From Bacillota bacterium (GTDB taxonomy: Bacteria; Bacillota; Clostridia; Peptostreptococcales; Anaerovoracaceae), in contig JAEELK010000031.1 of assembly GCA_016282655.1 (NCBI GenBank), positions 1-13,416 of the forward strand: a stretch of DNA of 13,416 bases, given 5' to 3'. Within the stretch, counting starts at the first letter, position 1. Every line of letters starts with the position of its first letter. Positions 1 through 5,606 of the stretch are shown piece by piece. The notes beneath the pieces were generated by a model, which was not told where the DNA came from, did not search any database, and was given only the letters and a program-made list of their open reading frames with translations. A program made the position numbers and the translations under genes.

Positions 1-17
1 ACTTTTCTTTGGAACGA

Positions 18-92
18 GCTGGTGTGGCTCAATGGTAGAGCAGCTGATTTGTAATCAGCAGGTTGGGGGTTCGATTCCCTTCGCCACCTCCA
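18..92 (+). tRNA. tRNA-Thr (anticodon TGT)
   Basis: The cloverleaf is complete: D-stem GCTC/GAGC, an anticodon arm with loop TTTGTAA (anticodon TGT, reads ACA), T-loop TTCGATT and an encoded CCA at 90-92. The acceptor stem pairs 18-24 with 82-88, except that position 2 (C19) faces position 71 (C87), a C-C mismatch. The discriminator base is T89. It is the first gene of a four-tRNA plus-strand cluster whose promoter would lie before the window. Confidence 0.93.
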
Positions 93-141
93 CTTTTGGT
101 CAACGGAGCGTGTGCCGCGCCCGCCCGGCGGCAACAAATAC

Positions 142-226
142 GGAGGGATTCCCGAGTGGCCAAAGGGGGCGGACTGTAAATCCGTTAGCGGAGCTTTCGA
201 TGGTTCGAATCCATCTCCCTCCACCA
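142..226 (+). tRNA. tRNA-Tyr (anticodon GTA)
   Basis: Class II tRNA with a long variable arm. The acceptor GGAGGGA (142-148) pairs perfectly with TCCCTCC (216-222), followed by A73 and an encoded CCA (224-226). The anticodon loop is CTGTAAA, giving GTA, and the T-arm is GATGG-TTCGAAT-CCATC. It lies 49 bp after tRNA-Thr with no terminator-like hairpin between them, so the two are probably co-transcribed. Confidence 0.96.
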
Positions 227-231
227 AATAT

Positions 232-306
232 GCGGAAGTGGCTCAGGGGTAGAGCATCGCCTTGCCAAGGCGAGGGTCGCGAGTTCGAATCTCGTCTTCC
301 GCTCCA
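232..306 (+). tRNA. tRNA-Gly (anticodon GCC)
   Basis: The acceptor GCGGAAG (232-238) pairs with CTTCCGC, followed by T73 and an encoded CCA (304-306). The anticodon loop TTGCCAA gives GCC (codons GGC and GGT). It starts only 5 bp after tRNA-Tyr, which indicates one polycistronic tRNA precursor. Confidence 0.96.
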
Positions 307-310
307 AAAC

Positions 311-339
311 AAGGCGGGAAAGCGATTTCCCGCCTTTCT
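311..339 (+). terminator. hairpin after tRNA-Gly(GCC), terminator or processing signal
   Basis: A perfect 11-bp stem, AAGGCGGGAAA (311-321) with TTTCCCGCCTT (326-336), is closed by the GNRA-type loop GCGA. The T-tract after it is short (TTTCT), so it may be a leaky terminator or a processing hairpin between the two tRNA-Gly genes. Confidence 0.6.
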
Positions 340-343
340 ACAC

Positions 344-417
344 GCGGATGTAGTTCAATGGTAGAACGTCAGCCTTCCAAGCTGATCGCGAGGGTTCGAT
401 TCCCTTCATCCGCTCCA
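344..417 (+). tRNA. tRNA-Gly (anticodon TCC)
   Basis: The acceptor GCGGATG (344-350) pairs with CATCCGC (407-413), followed by T73 and an encoded CCA (415-417). The anticodon loop CTTCCAA gives TCC (codons GGA and GGG). The T-arm/acceptor end of this gene is the source, or the sibling, of the partial direct and inverted copies found at 461-481, 591-612 and 653-670. Confidence 0.96.
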
Positions 418-420
418 AAG
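399..420 (+). repeat. direct repeat copy A, 3' end of tRNA-Gly(TCC)
   Basis: A 22-bp segment covering T-loop position 58 onward, the acceptor 3' strand, CCA and the first three bases after it. It recurs without mismatch at 591-612. The start-to-start spacing is 192 bp. Confidence 0.9.
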
Positions 421-456
421 AAACAGAGATGCCTTTTGGCATCTCTGTTTCTTTTG
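417..456 (+). terminator. intrinsic terminator of the tRNA-Gly(TCC) transcript
   Basis: A stem of 16-17 bp (about 417-433 with 438-454, loop TTTT at 434-437) begins at the last base of the tRNA CCA and ends in a T-rich tract (CTTTTGT). The core is AAACAGAGATGCC/GGCATCTCTGTTT. It has the same 13-4-13 geometry as the hairpin at 609-650. Confidence 0.85.
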
Positions 457-460
457 TAAC

Positions 461-481
461 CAATGGAAGGGAATCGAACCC
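461..481 (-). repeat. inverted fragment of the tRNA-Gly T-arm, copy A
   Basis: Bases 466-481 are the exact reverse complement of 392-407 (GGGTTCGATTCCCTTC), the T-arm and start of the 3' acceptor strand of tRNA-Gly(TCC). The 18-mer CAATGGAAGGGAATCGAA at 461-478 recurs in direct orientation at 653-670. Confidence 0.88.
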
Positions 482-599
482 GAAAGGGCGCGAGCGTGAA
501 GCTCGCCAGTCCGGTGGACTGGCGAGTAGCGAGCGGTCCTGCGCGGACGAAAGCAGGCGCGCAGGACGGCAGACGCGAAGCGGCTGCGTAATTCCCTTC
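466..599. other. GC-rich multi-hairpin element enclosed by tRNA-derived inverted repeats
   Basis: GAAGGGAAT (466-474) can pair with ATTCCCTTC (591-599) to close a 134-nt element. Inside it I find CCC-GAAA-GGG (479-488), an 11-bp perfect stem CTCGCCAGTCC/GGACTGGCGAG (502-512 with 516-526, loop GGT), a 9-bp perfect stem GTCCTGCGC/GCGCAGGAC (536-544 with 559-567), and GCAG/CTGC (569-572 with 584-587) around CGC-GAA-GCG. GCGAGC (490-495) could alternatively pair with GCTCGC (501-506). The density of perfect pairing suggests a structured RNA or a palindromic repeat element. The family is not recognised. Confidence 0.55.
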
Positions 600-612
600 A
601 TCCGCTCCAAAG
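591..612 (+). repeat. direct repeat copy B, tRNA-Gly 3' end without a tRNA body
   Basis: Identical to 399-420, including the discriminator and CCA. The sequence before it is the GC-rich hairpin block, not a cloverleaf, so this is a partial tRNA remnant. It resembles the 3'-end duplication left by site-specific integration into a tRNA gene. Confidence 0.88.
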
Positions 613-650
613 CAGAACAGATACCATTCGGTATCTGTTCTGCTTTTTTG
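609..650 (+). terminator. second terminator-like hairpin after the tRNA-Gly 3' fragment
   Basis: AAAG is followed by CAGAACAGATACC (613-625), loop ATTC (626-629), GGTATCTGTTCTG (630-642) and CTTTTTTG. The perfect 13-bp core, extended by the A/T lower stem, is followed by six Ts. Position and geometry match the hairpin at 417-456, but the stem sequence differs with pairing preserved. Confidence 0.8.
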
Positions 651-652
651 TG

Positions 653-670
653 CAATGGAAGGGAATCGAA
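653..670 (-). repeat. inverted fragment of the tRNA-Gly T-arm, copy B
   Basis: CAATGGAAGGGAATCGAA is identical to 461-478. Bases 658-670 are the reverse complement of tRNA-Gly(TCC) 395-407. It sits right after the second hairpin, as copy A sits right after the first. Confidence 0.88.
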
Positions 671-699
671 GCCCTCGCGCCTCGCGGGCCGGAACGGTG

Positions 700-728
700 T
701 TGGAAAGCGCCCGGAGATGTATTATAAT
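700..728 (+). promoter_or_regulatory. sigma-70-type promoter of the lipoprotein gene
   Basis: TTGGAA (700-705), a 17-bp spacer and TATAAT (723-728). The predicted transcript start near 735 leaves a leader of about 39 nt before the ATG at 774. Confidence 0.75.
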
Positions 729-773
729 CGGAGCTGTAAAAGCACTGTCACCGTTGATGAAAAGGGGAGAATC

Positions 774-1616
774 ATGAAGAAGATACTATATCTGCTGCTC
801 GCCTCCGTACTCTGCTGCGCGCTCGTTTTTACCGCCTGCGCCGGCAGCGGCCAGCAGGGATCGAACGAGCCTGCGGAAGCGGAAGCCGGCGAAGCCGGAG
901 CCGCGGAGACCGATCTCGCGTCGATGCTCCTCGGCGCGTGGATGAGCGCGGATGCGGACGGGCAGCCCGTGCCGAGCAACGACAAGCTCTTATTCCGCTT
1001 TGACTCCGCCACAGAGGCCAGCGTGGCATCCCTGAACGGATATCCGGAAACGCTGTACGCCTGGAACGACGGTGTGGAAGCGGCGGTCGAGATCAGCGGC
1101 AGCAAGGTGACGCTTACGAGCCGGCCCGACACGCAGACGATCCTGTCGGATGAGTTCACCGTCACCGAGATCGACGCCGGCGCGTTCACCGCCGAGCGCC
1201 GGATGCGCCTGACGGTCGACGGCAAGGAAGCGCTTGCCAAAGAGGAACAGCTGCGCTGTGTCAAGGTCGACAAAGATCACAGCGAAGAGATCATCGGCCT
1301 CTGGGAAGGCCGCTGCACGAGCGAAGGCTCTGCCTTCGACGACGGACAGGATCACCGCTGGGAGTACAAGGAGGACGGCACCTTCGTCTATTACGTGCAG
1401 GACGGCGACGGCTGGGCGCTCGGCGAGAACACGGTGAGCGATTATTTCGTGGCCGGAGACCTGCTCTGCACCCGCTGGGAAAACAGCGGCGCGGAGAACC
1501 GCGAGGCCTGGGAGATCGCCATCGACGGCGACGTGATGCGCTGGAGCGGCACGCGGCAAGACGAAGCCGGCGGCTCGTCCGTCGTCACCTTTGAGATGCA
1601 CAGGGTCGAGCAGTAA
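774..1616 (+). CDS. lipoprotein with two lipocalin-like (GxW) domains
   Basis: The 280-aa product begins with an n-region of two lysines, a hydrophobic core and a lipobox-like FTAC with Cys22, so it is probably lipid-anchored on the outer face of the membrane. A low-complexity Ala/Glu/Gly linker (about 27-47) is followed by two similar halves, each opening with a lipocalin-type GxW motif: GAW at 54-56 and GLW at 175-177. The second half continues with an aromatic-rich strand pattern (RWEYKEDGTFVYYV). The start is set by AAGGGGAGA just upstream of ATG 774 and by the signal peptide; the upstream open frame is rejected. It is monocistronic, with its own promoter (700-728) and terminator (1626-1659). 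The ligand and role are unknown. It could equally be a general bacterial beta-barrel lipoprotein not closely related to true lipocalins. Confidence 0.82.
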   Translation: MKKILYLLLASVLCCALVFTACAGSGQQGSNEPAEAEAGEAGAAETDLASMLLGAWMSADADGQPVPSNDKLLFRFDSATEASVASLNGYPETLYAWNDGVEAAVEISGSKVTLTSRPDTQTILSDEFTVTEIDAGAFTAERRMRLTVDGKEALAKEEQLRCVKVDKDHSEEIIGLWEGRCTSEGSAFDDGQDHRWEYKEDGTFVYYVQDGDGWALGENTVSDYFVAGDLLCTRWENSGAENREAWEIAIDGDVMRWSGTRQDEAGGSSVVTFEMHRVEQ

Positions 1617-1625
1617 GAAGGACAG

Positions 1626-1659
1626 AAAAAAGCAAGCGCCGAAAGGCGCTTGCTTTTTT
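1626..1659. terminator. bidirectional intrinsic terminator
   Basis: AAAAAAGCAAGCGCC (1626-1640), loop GAAA, GGCGCTTGCTTTTTT (1645-1659). The perfect 15-bp stem has an A-run on one side and a T-run on the other, so it can serve both the lipoprotein gene (stop at 1614-1616) and the convergent MATE gene (stop at 1682-1684). Confidence 0.92.
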
Positions 1660-1681
1660 GTTTGCGTTTCGCCGCGCGGGC

Positions 1682-3082
1682 CTAGAGCGGATCGACCGTG
1701 CCGCGCTCCAGGAGCCGGCCTTCCCGCAGCTTCCGGAACTTGATCGGGAAATAGACGAAGAAGCAGAGGCTGGTCACGATCCAGCTGATCGGATAGCTCA
1801 TGCAGACGCCGATCCAGGCGGGCCAGACGGTCACGAGCGGCGCGCCGAACCAGACCCAGAGCACGCGGAGCACGCAGATGCCGATCAGGATGATGAGCGC
1901 CGGCGGCAGGGAATCGCCCATGCCGCGGAGCGAGCTGGCCAGGATCTCGATGCAGATGTAGGTGTAATAGCAGGGCGAGAAGAAATAGAAGATGTTCGCG
2001 CCGATGCGGATCACGTTCGGATCGTTCACGAAGAGCATCATCATGTACTTGCCGAAGAGGATCATGCAGCCGCCGACGACGGTGGTCATGATGAGCGACA
2101 TGAGCAGGCAGGCCCGGATGGCGCCGGAAACGCGGTCGTACTTGCGGGCGCCGTAGTTCTGGCCGATCACGGTCAGCAGCGCCTGCCCGAAGGCGGTGAT
2201 CAGCATCCAGAAGATGCAGTCGATCTTGCTGGTGCCGCTCCAGGCGGCCACGAAGTCCGTGCCGAGGCCGTTGATCGCCGTCAGGATGATGATGTTGGAA
2301 ACGGAGTACATGCAGGACTGCAGACCGGCCGGGAGGCCGATGCGCAGGATGGAGACCGTCAGGATCGGATGGAAGCGGAAATGCTGTCTGCGCAGGCGGT
2401 AGCAGTCGTCGTCCGTCATCAGCGCCGCGAGGACCAGGATGGCGCTGATCAGCTGCGCGCCGACGGTGGCGAGGGCCGCGCCCGAAACGCCGAGGCCCAG
2501 CAGGGCCACGAAGAGCAGGTCCAGCAGGATGTTCAGCAGGCAGGTGATGATGAGGTAGATGAGAGGCCGGCGCGAATCGCCCACGGCGCGCAGCACGCCT
2601 GCGCCCATGTTATAGAAGAGCAGGAAGGGAAGGCCGCAGAGGCAGAAGCGCAGGTAGAGCACGGACATCTCCATGGTGTCCGCGGGAGTGTTCATCCAGA
2701 GCAGGGCATGCCGCGAGAGCAGCAGCCCGATCGCGCTCAAAAAGACGCCCAGGACGACCGCGAGCAGCATGGTGGAGCCGACGGCCCGGGAGACGTTTTC
2801 TCGGTTGCGGGAGCCGTAAAACTGGGCGATGACCACCGTGGCGCCGGAGGCCATGCCGGTGAAGAAGCCGACCAGAAGCTGGAACAGCGTAAAAGCGGAC
2901 CCGCCGACCGCAGCCAGCGCCTCCTTGCCCACGAACTGCCCCACGATGATGGCGTCCACCATATTATACAGCATCTGAAAGAGCGTCCCCAGCGCGATCG
3001 GATAGAAAAAGCGCAGCAGCTGCTTCCAGATGACGCCCTGGGTGGCGTCCACCAGGGTCTTTGCCTTCTTCTGTACTAGCAT
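1682..3082 (-). CDS. MATE-family multidrug/cation efflux transporter
   Basis: The 466-aa product (ATG at 3082) matches the MatE family: the opening segment WKQLLRFFYPIALGTLFQ followed by MLYNMVDAIIVGQFVG is the characteristic first-helix signature, and the length suits a 12-helix MATE protein (two six-helix halves). It should export cationic compounds using an ion gradient in the cytoplasmic membrane; the substrate cannot be told. An in-frame ATG at 3103 adds seven residues, but it lies inside the spacer between a near-consensus -35 and -10, so it cannot be in that transcript. The ATG at 3082 is only 9 nt downstream of the -10 and has no ribosome binding site. Translation may therefore be leaderless, or begin at a downstream GTG (Val-Asp-Ala-Thr-Gln) preceded by AAGG. 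It converges on the lipoprotein gene and shares its terminator. Confidence 0.9.
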   Translation of the reverse strand: MLVQKKAKTLVDATQGVIWKQLLRFFYPIALGTLFQMLYNMVDAIIVGQFVGKEALAAVGGSAFTLFQLLVGFFTGMASGATVVIAQFYGSRNRENVSRAVGSTMLLAVVLGVFLSAIGLLLSRHALLWMNTPADTMEMSVLYLRFCLCGLPFLLFYNMGAGVLRAVGDSRRPLIYLIITCLLNILLDLLFVALLGLGVSGAALATVGAQLISAILVLAALMTDDDCYRLRRQHFRFHPILTVSILRIGLPAGLQSCMYSVSNIIILTAINGLGTDFVAAWSGTSKIDCIFWMLITAFGQALLTVIGQNYGARKYDRVSGAIRACLLMSLIMTTVVGGCMILFGKYMMMLFVNDPNVIRIGANIFYFFSPCYYTYICIEILASSLRGMGDSLPPALIILIGICVLRVLWVWFGAPLVTVWPAWIGVCMSYPISWIVTSLCFFVYFPIKFRKLREGRLLERGTVDPL

Positions 3083-3091
3083 GGTGGGCCT

Positions 3092-3119
3092 ATTGTAGCA
3101 CATTAAAAATACTTGTCAA
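3092..3119 (-). promoter_or_regulatory. near-consensus promoter of the MATE gene
   Basis: On the minus strand: TTGACA (3119-3114), a 16-bp spacer and TACAAT (3097-3092). Transcription should begin around 3083-3086, practically at the ATG at 3082. Confidence 0.8.
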
Positions 3120-3124
3120 TTCTC

Positions 3125-3153
3125 TTGCGGGGAAACGCGGATTCCCGCATAAT
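3125..3153 (+). promoter_or_regulatory. possible promoter of the MBL-fold/spermidine-synthase-like operon
   Basis: TTGCGG (3125-3130), a 17-bp spacer and CATAAT (3148-3153). The spacer holds an imperfect inverted repeat (GCGGGGAA ... TTCCCGC). A second A/T-rich -10 candidate, TACTAT, lies at 3169-3174. The match is moderate; it stands back-to-back with the MATE promoter. Confidence 0.45.
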
Positions 3154-3201
3154 AACACGTAGAGAACGTACTATATCGATCGCACGAAAGGAACGTTTCC
3201 C

Positions 3202-4014
3202 ATGTACGCAAAAGTATTGATCGACAACATCGCGGAAGCGCCGCTGCAGGCGGAATGGGGCCTGGCGGTCTACATCGAATACAGGGGGACGAAGATCCTG
3301 CTCGACAGCGGCGCGAGCCCGCTCTTTCTGGAGAACGCCGCCCTGCTGGGCGTGGATCCGGCCGAGATAGAGCTTGCGGTGCTCTCGCACGCGCACTTCG
3401 ATCACAGCCTGGGCCTGCGCGCCTTCTTCACCCTGAACGCCGCGGCGCCGCTCTACGTCCGCGCCGGCGCCGCCGAGAACTGCTATGAAGACAAAGAGGG
3501 CGTCCGGGAATACATCGGCATCGATCCGGGCCTGCTCACGGACTTCAAGGACCGCATCCGCTACGCGGAGGGCGATCTCGAGATCCTGCCAGGCGCCTGG
3601 CTGATCCCGCACAAGACGCCCGGCCTGGAAGCGCGCGGCGAGATGTTCGGGATGTACGTGCGGGAGAACGGCGTGGACCGCTTTGACGATTTCGCGCACG
3701 AGCAGAGCCTGGTCCTCGAGACGGAGAAGGGCCTGTTCATCTTCAATTGCTGCTCCCACGGCGGCGCGGACAACATCCTGCGCGAGGTGGGAGAGACCTT
3801 CCCGGACAAGAAGATCTACGCCATCTTCGGCGGCTTCCATCTCTGCGGCTGCACGGAGGAGCAGATCCGCGCGCTGGCGGCGCAGCTGCGCGCGCTCGGC
3901 GTGGAGCGGATCATCACCGGCCACTGCAGCGAGGAGCGCGGCGTGGCGATCCTGCGGGAGGAGCTCGGCGAGCAGGTCGAGCAGATCCGCGCGGGGCTGG
4001 TCCTGGAGGTCTGA
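3202..4014 (+). CDS. metallo-beta-lactamase-fold hydrolase, COG1237-like
   Basis: The 270-aa protein has the metallo-beta-lactamase metal-binding set: DSG at 35-37, HAHFDH at 63-68, His185 in NCCSHGG, His213 in GGFHLCG and His241 in ITGHCSEE. The combination of LSHAHFDHSLG, CCSHGG and GGFHL resembles the subgroup annotated as 7,8-dihydropterin-6-methyl-4-(ribofuranosyl)aminobenzene-5'-phosphate synthase-like proteins. That name comes from archaeal methanopterin biosynthesis and is unlikely to be the literal function in a Clostridium relative, so only a cytoplasmic metal-dependent hydrolase is safe. The start is supported by AAAGGAA 8-9 nt upstream. The stop overlaps the ATG of the next gene by one base (TGATG), which implies translational coupling and perhaps a shared pathway. 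Confidence 0.88.
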   Translation: MYAKVLIDNIAEAPLQAEWGLAVYIEYRGTKILLDSGASPLFLENAALLGVDPAEIELAVLSHAHFDHSLGLRAFFTLNAAAPLYVRAGAAENCYEDKEGVREYIGIDPGLLTDFKDRIRYAEGDLEILPGAWLIPHKTPGLEARGEMFGMYVRENGVDRFDDFAHEQSLVLETEKGLFIFNCCSHGGADNILREVGETFPDKKIYAIFGGFHLCGCTEEQIRALAAQLRALGVERIITGHCSEERGVAILREELGEQVEQIRAGLVLEV

Positions 4015-5606
4015 TGGAACACAGCATTCTGAAAAACAAGTATTATCTGTATCTCACGGAGTTTTTCGCGGGAGTCGCCGTCATGGCGGTCGAACTGGGC
4101 GCAAGCAGGCTGCTTGCGCCGTATTTCAGTTCCTCGCAGATCGTCTGGACCATCATCATCGGCACCATCATGATCGCCATGGCCCTGGGCAATCTCTACG
4201 GCGGCCGCAGCGCGGACCGGCATCCGGATCCGGACGTGCTCTACCGGCGCATCCTGATCGCCGCGGTCTGGATCGCGGCCATCCCGGTGCTCGGGAAATA
4301 CATCATCATCGGCGTCTCCGGGCTCCTGGTCTTCACCGTCAGCACCAATTTCCTGACCGTCGCCGCCTTTCTCTCCTGCATGTTGATCTTCGTCTTCCCG
4401 CTCTTTCTGCTCGGGACCGTCACGCCCTCGCTCGTCAAATATACGGTGGAACGCCTGGACGACAGCGGCTCCATCGTCGGCCGTCTGGGCGCCTGCAACA
4501 CCGTCGGCAGCATCCTCGGCACCTTCCTGCCCACCTTCGTCACGATCCCGGCGGTGGGGACCGCGGTCACCTTTCTCTTCTTCTCCGGCGTGCTCCTGCT
4601 CGTGGGGCTCGTGTATTTCCTGAGCGAGAAGCGCAGGCTGCGGCTCTGCCTGATCTCCCTGCTGCTCTTCGTGCTCTGCAGCATCTTCGGGCACAGCCCT
4701 TCCTTTGCCTTCTGGGAGGAGGCGCTGGCCTACGAGGGAGAGTCCGTCTACAACTATCTGCAGGTGGCGGATCAGGAGGACCGGATCATCCTTTCCACGA
4801 ACGTGCTCTTCGGCGTGCAGTCCGTGAAGATGAAGGAAGGCGGTCTCACGGGCATGTACTACGACTACGCGCTGGCCGGCGTCGTGATGGCAAAAAAAGA
4901 AGCCCCCTCCGTGCTGGTGCTGGGCAACGGGACGGGCACCTACGCGAGCCAGTGCCTCCGCTATTTCCCCGGCACGACGGTGGAAGGGGTGGAGATCGAC
5001 GGCCGGATCACGGATCTGGCCTGGGACTATTTCGACATGGACGAGCGCGTGGCGGTGACGGAATACGACGGAAGGGCTTATCTGCAGGCCGTGGACCGCT
5101 CCTATGACGTGATCCTGGTGGACGCCTATCAGGACATCACCATCCCGTTCCAGATGTCTTCGCTGGAGTTCTTCCGCCTGGTCCGGGACCACCTCAACGA
5201 GGGCGGCGTGATGGTCGTGAACATGAACATGCATTCCGACGGCGAAGGCAGCATCAACGAGGCGCTTTCGGATACCATCGCGGCGGTCTTTCCCTACGTT
5301 GCCACGGCGGACGTGCCGTACAGCACGAACCGGGAGCTCTTCGCCTCCATGCGCGAGGCGCCGGCAGTTCTGCTGCGGGAGGGAGAGACCCTGATAAAAG
5401 ACGCGGAACTGAGCGGGATGACGCAAGACGTGGCGCGCGCCCTCAAAGACTGCGCGGGAGGGCCGCATCTCCTCAGCGACGACAAAGCGCCGGTGGAACT
5501 GCTCGGCATGCGGGCCATCGACGGCCTCATCGAAGAGGAGCTTTCTTATTACAAAGCGGTCTATGAACGGGAGGGGCTCTCCGGCGTGCTGGCGCTCGTG
5601 CTCTAG
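4014..5606 (+). CDS. membrane protein fused to a spermidine-synthase-like domain
   Basis: The 530-aa protein has an N-terminal membrane region (about 12-225, roughly seven helices) starting with the signature ELGASRLLAPYFSSS, as in fused MFS/spermidine synthase proteins. A C-terminal Rossmann methyltransferase-like domain (about 245-500) follows. Its nucleotide-binding loop is VLVLGNGTGTY (300-310) instead of the usual LGxGGG. The acidic ribose-binding segment is VEIDG (326-330), then YDGRAYL (351-357), and the loop where DxxD binds putrescine reads VDAYQDITIPF. It probably binds decarboxylated AdoMet or AdoMet, but aminopropyltransferase activity is uncertain. GGAGGT at 4005-4010 precedes ATG 4014, and the one-base overlap couples it to the MBL-fold gene. 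Its stop shares CTAG with the convergent kinase gene, leaving no room for a terminator. An upstream open frame (from 3747) reads through the previous gene and was not used. Confidence 0.87.
   Translation: MEHSILKNKYYLYLTEFFAGVAVMAVELGASRLLAPYFSSSQIVWTIIIGTIMIAMALGNLYGGRSADRHPDPDVLYRRILIAAVWIAAIPVLGKYIIIGVSGLLVFTVSTNFLTVAAFLSCMLIFVFPLFLLGTVTPSLVKYTVERLDDSGSIVGRLGACNTVGSILGTFLPTFVTIPAVGTAVTFLFFSGVLLLVGLVYFLSEKRRLRLCLISLLLFVLCSIFGHSPSFAFWEEALAYEGESVYNYLQVADQEDRIILSTNVLFGVQSVKMKEGGLTGMYYDYALAGVVMAKKEAPSVLVLGNGTGTYASQCLRYFPGTTVEGVEIDGRITDLAWDYFDMDERVAVTEYDGRAYLQAVDRSYDVILVDAYQDITIPFQMSSLEFFRLVRDHLNEGGVMVVNMNMHSDGEGSINEALSDTIAAVFPYVATADVPYSTNRELFASMREAPAVLLREGETLIKDAELSGMTQDVARALKDCAGGPHLLSDDKAPVELLGMRAIDGLIEEELSYYKAVYEREGLSGVLALVL

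Larger units (their letters stand above)
418..773. other. 356-bp stretch without a protein gene: tRNA-derived repeats, hairpins and a promoter
   Basis: This stretch holds, in order: terminator 417-456; an inverted copy of the tRNA-Gly T-arm (461-481); a GC-rich block of nested hairpins (479-588); a direct copy of the tRNA-Gly 3' end (591-612); a second terminator-like hairpin (609-650); a second inverted fragment (653-670); and a promoter at 700-728 for the lipoprotein gene. A frame is open through it and continues into the lipoprotein (429-773). I consider that frame spurious because it crosses two hairpins and the promoter, while a good ribosome binding site and signal peptide define the start at 774. 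Confidence 0.75.

Noticed and set aside
32..459. Several small open frames on both strands over the first four tRNA genes
   Set aside because: They are translations of tRNA sequence, without ribosome binding sites or recognisable protein families.
307..657. CRISPR-like or phage att array from the repeated hairpins
   Set aside because: Only two repeat units with structured spacers and no cas genes, so not CRISPR; an integration scar stays possible, but there is no integrase or second att partner in the window to call an element.
429..773. Long N-terminal extension of the lipoprotein reading frame
   Set aside because: It reads through two terminator hairpins, tRNA fragments and the promoter at 700-728; a signal peptide and ribosome binding site define the start at 774.
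1658..3079. 473-codon open frame antisense to the MATE gene
   Set aside because: A shadow frame produced by GC-rich codon use; its product is rich in Asp, Glu, His, Gln and Ala with no domain pattern, while the minus strand encodes a clear MATE protein.
3083..3103. Alternative MATE start at 3103
   Set aside because: This ATG lies between the -35 and -10 of the strong promoter and would not be in its transcript; it also lacks a ribosome binding site.
3747..4013. Upstream extension of the spermidine-synthase-like gene
   Set aside because: It is an out-of-frame reading of the MBL-fold gene; membrane signature, ribosome binding site and gene overlap all place the start at 4014.
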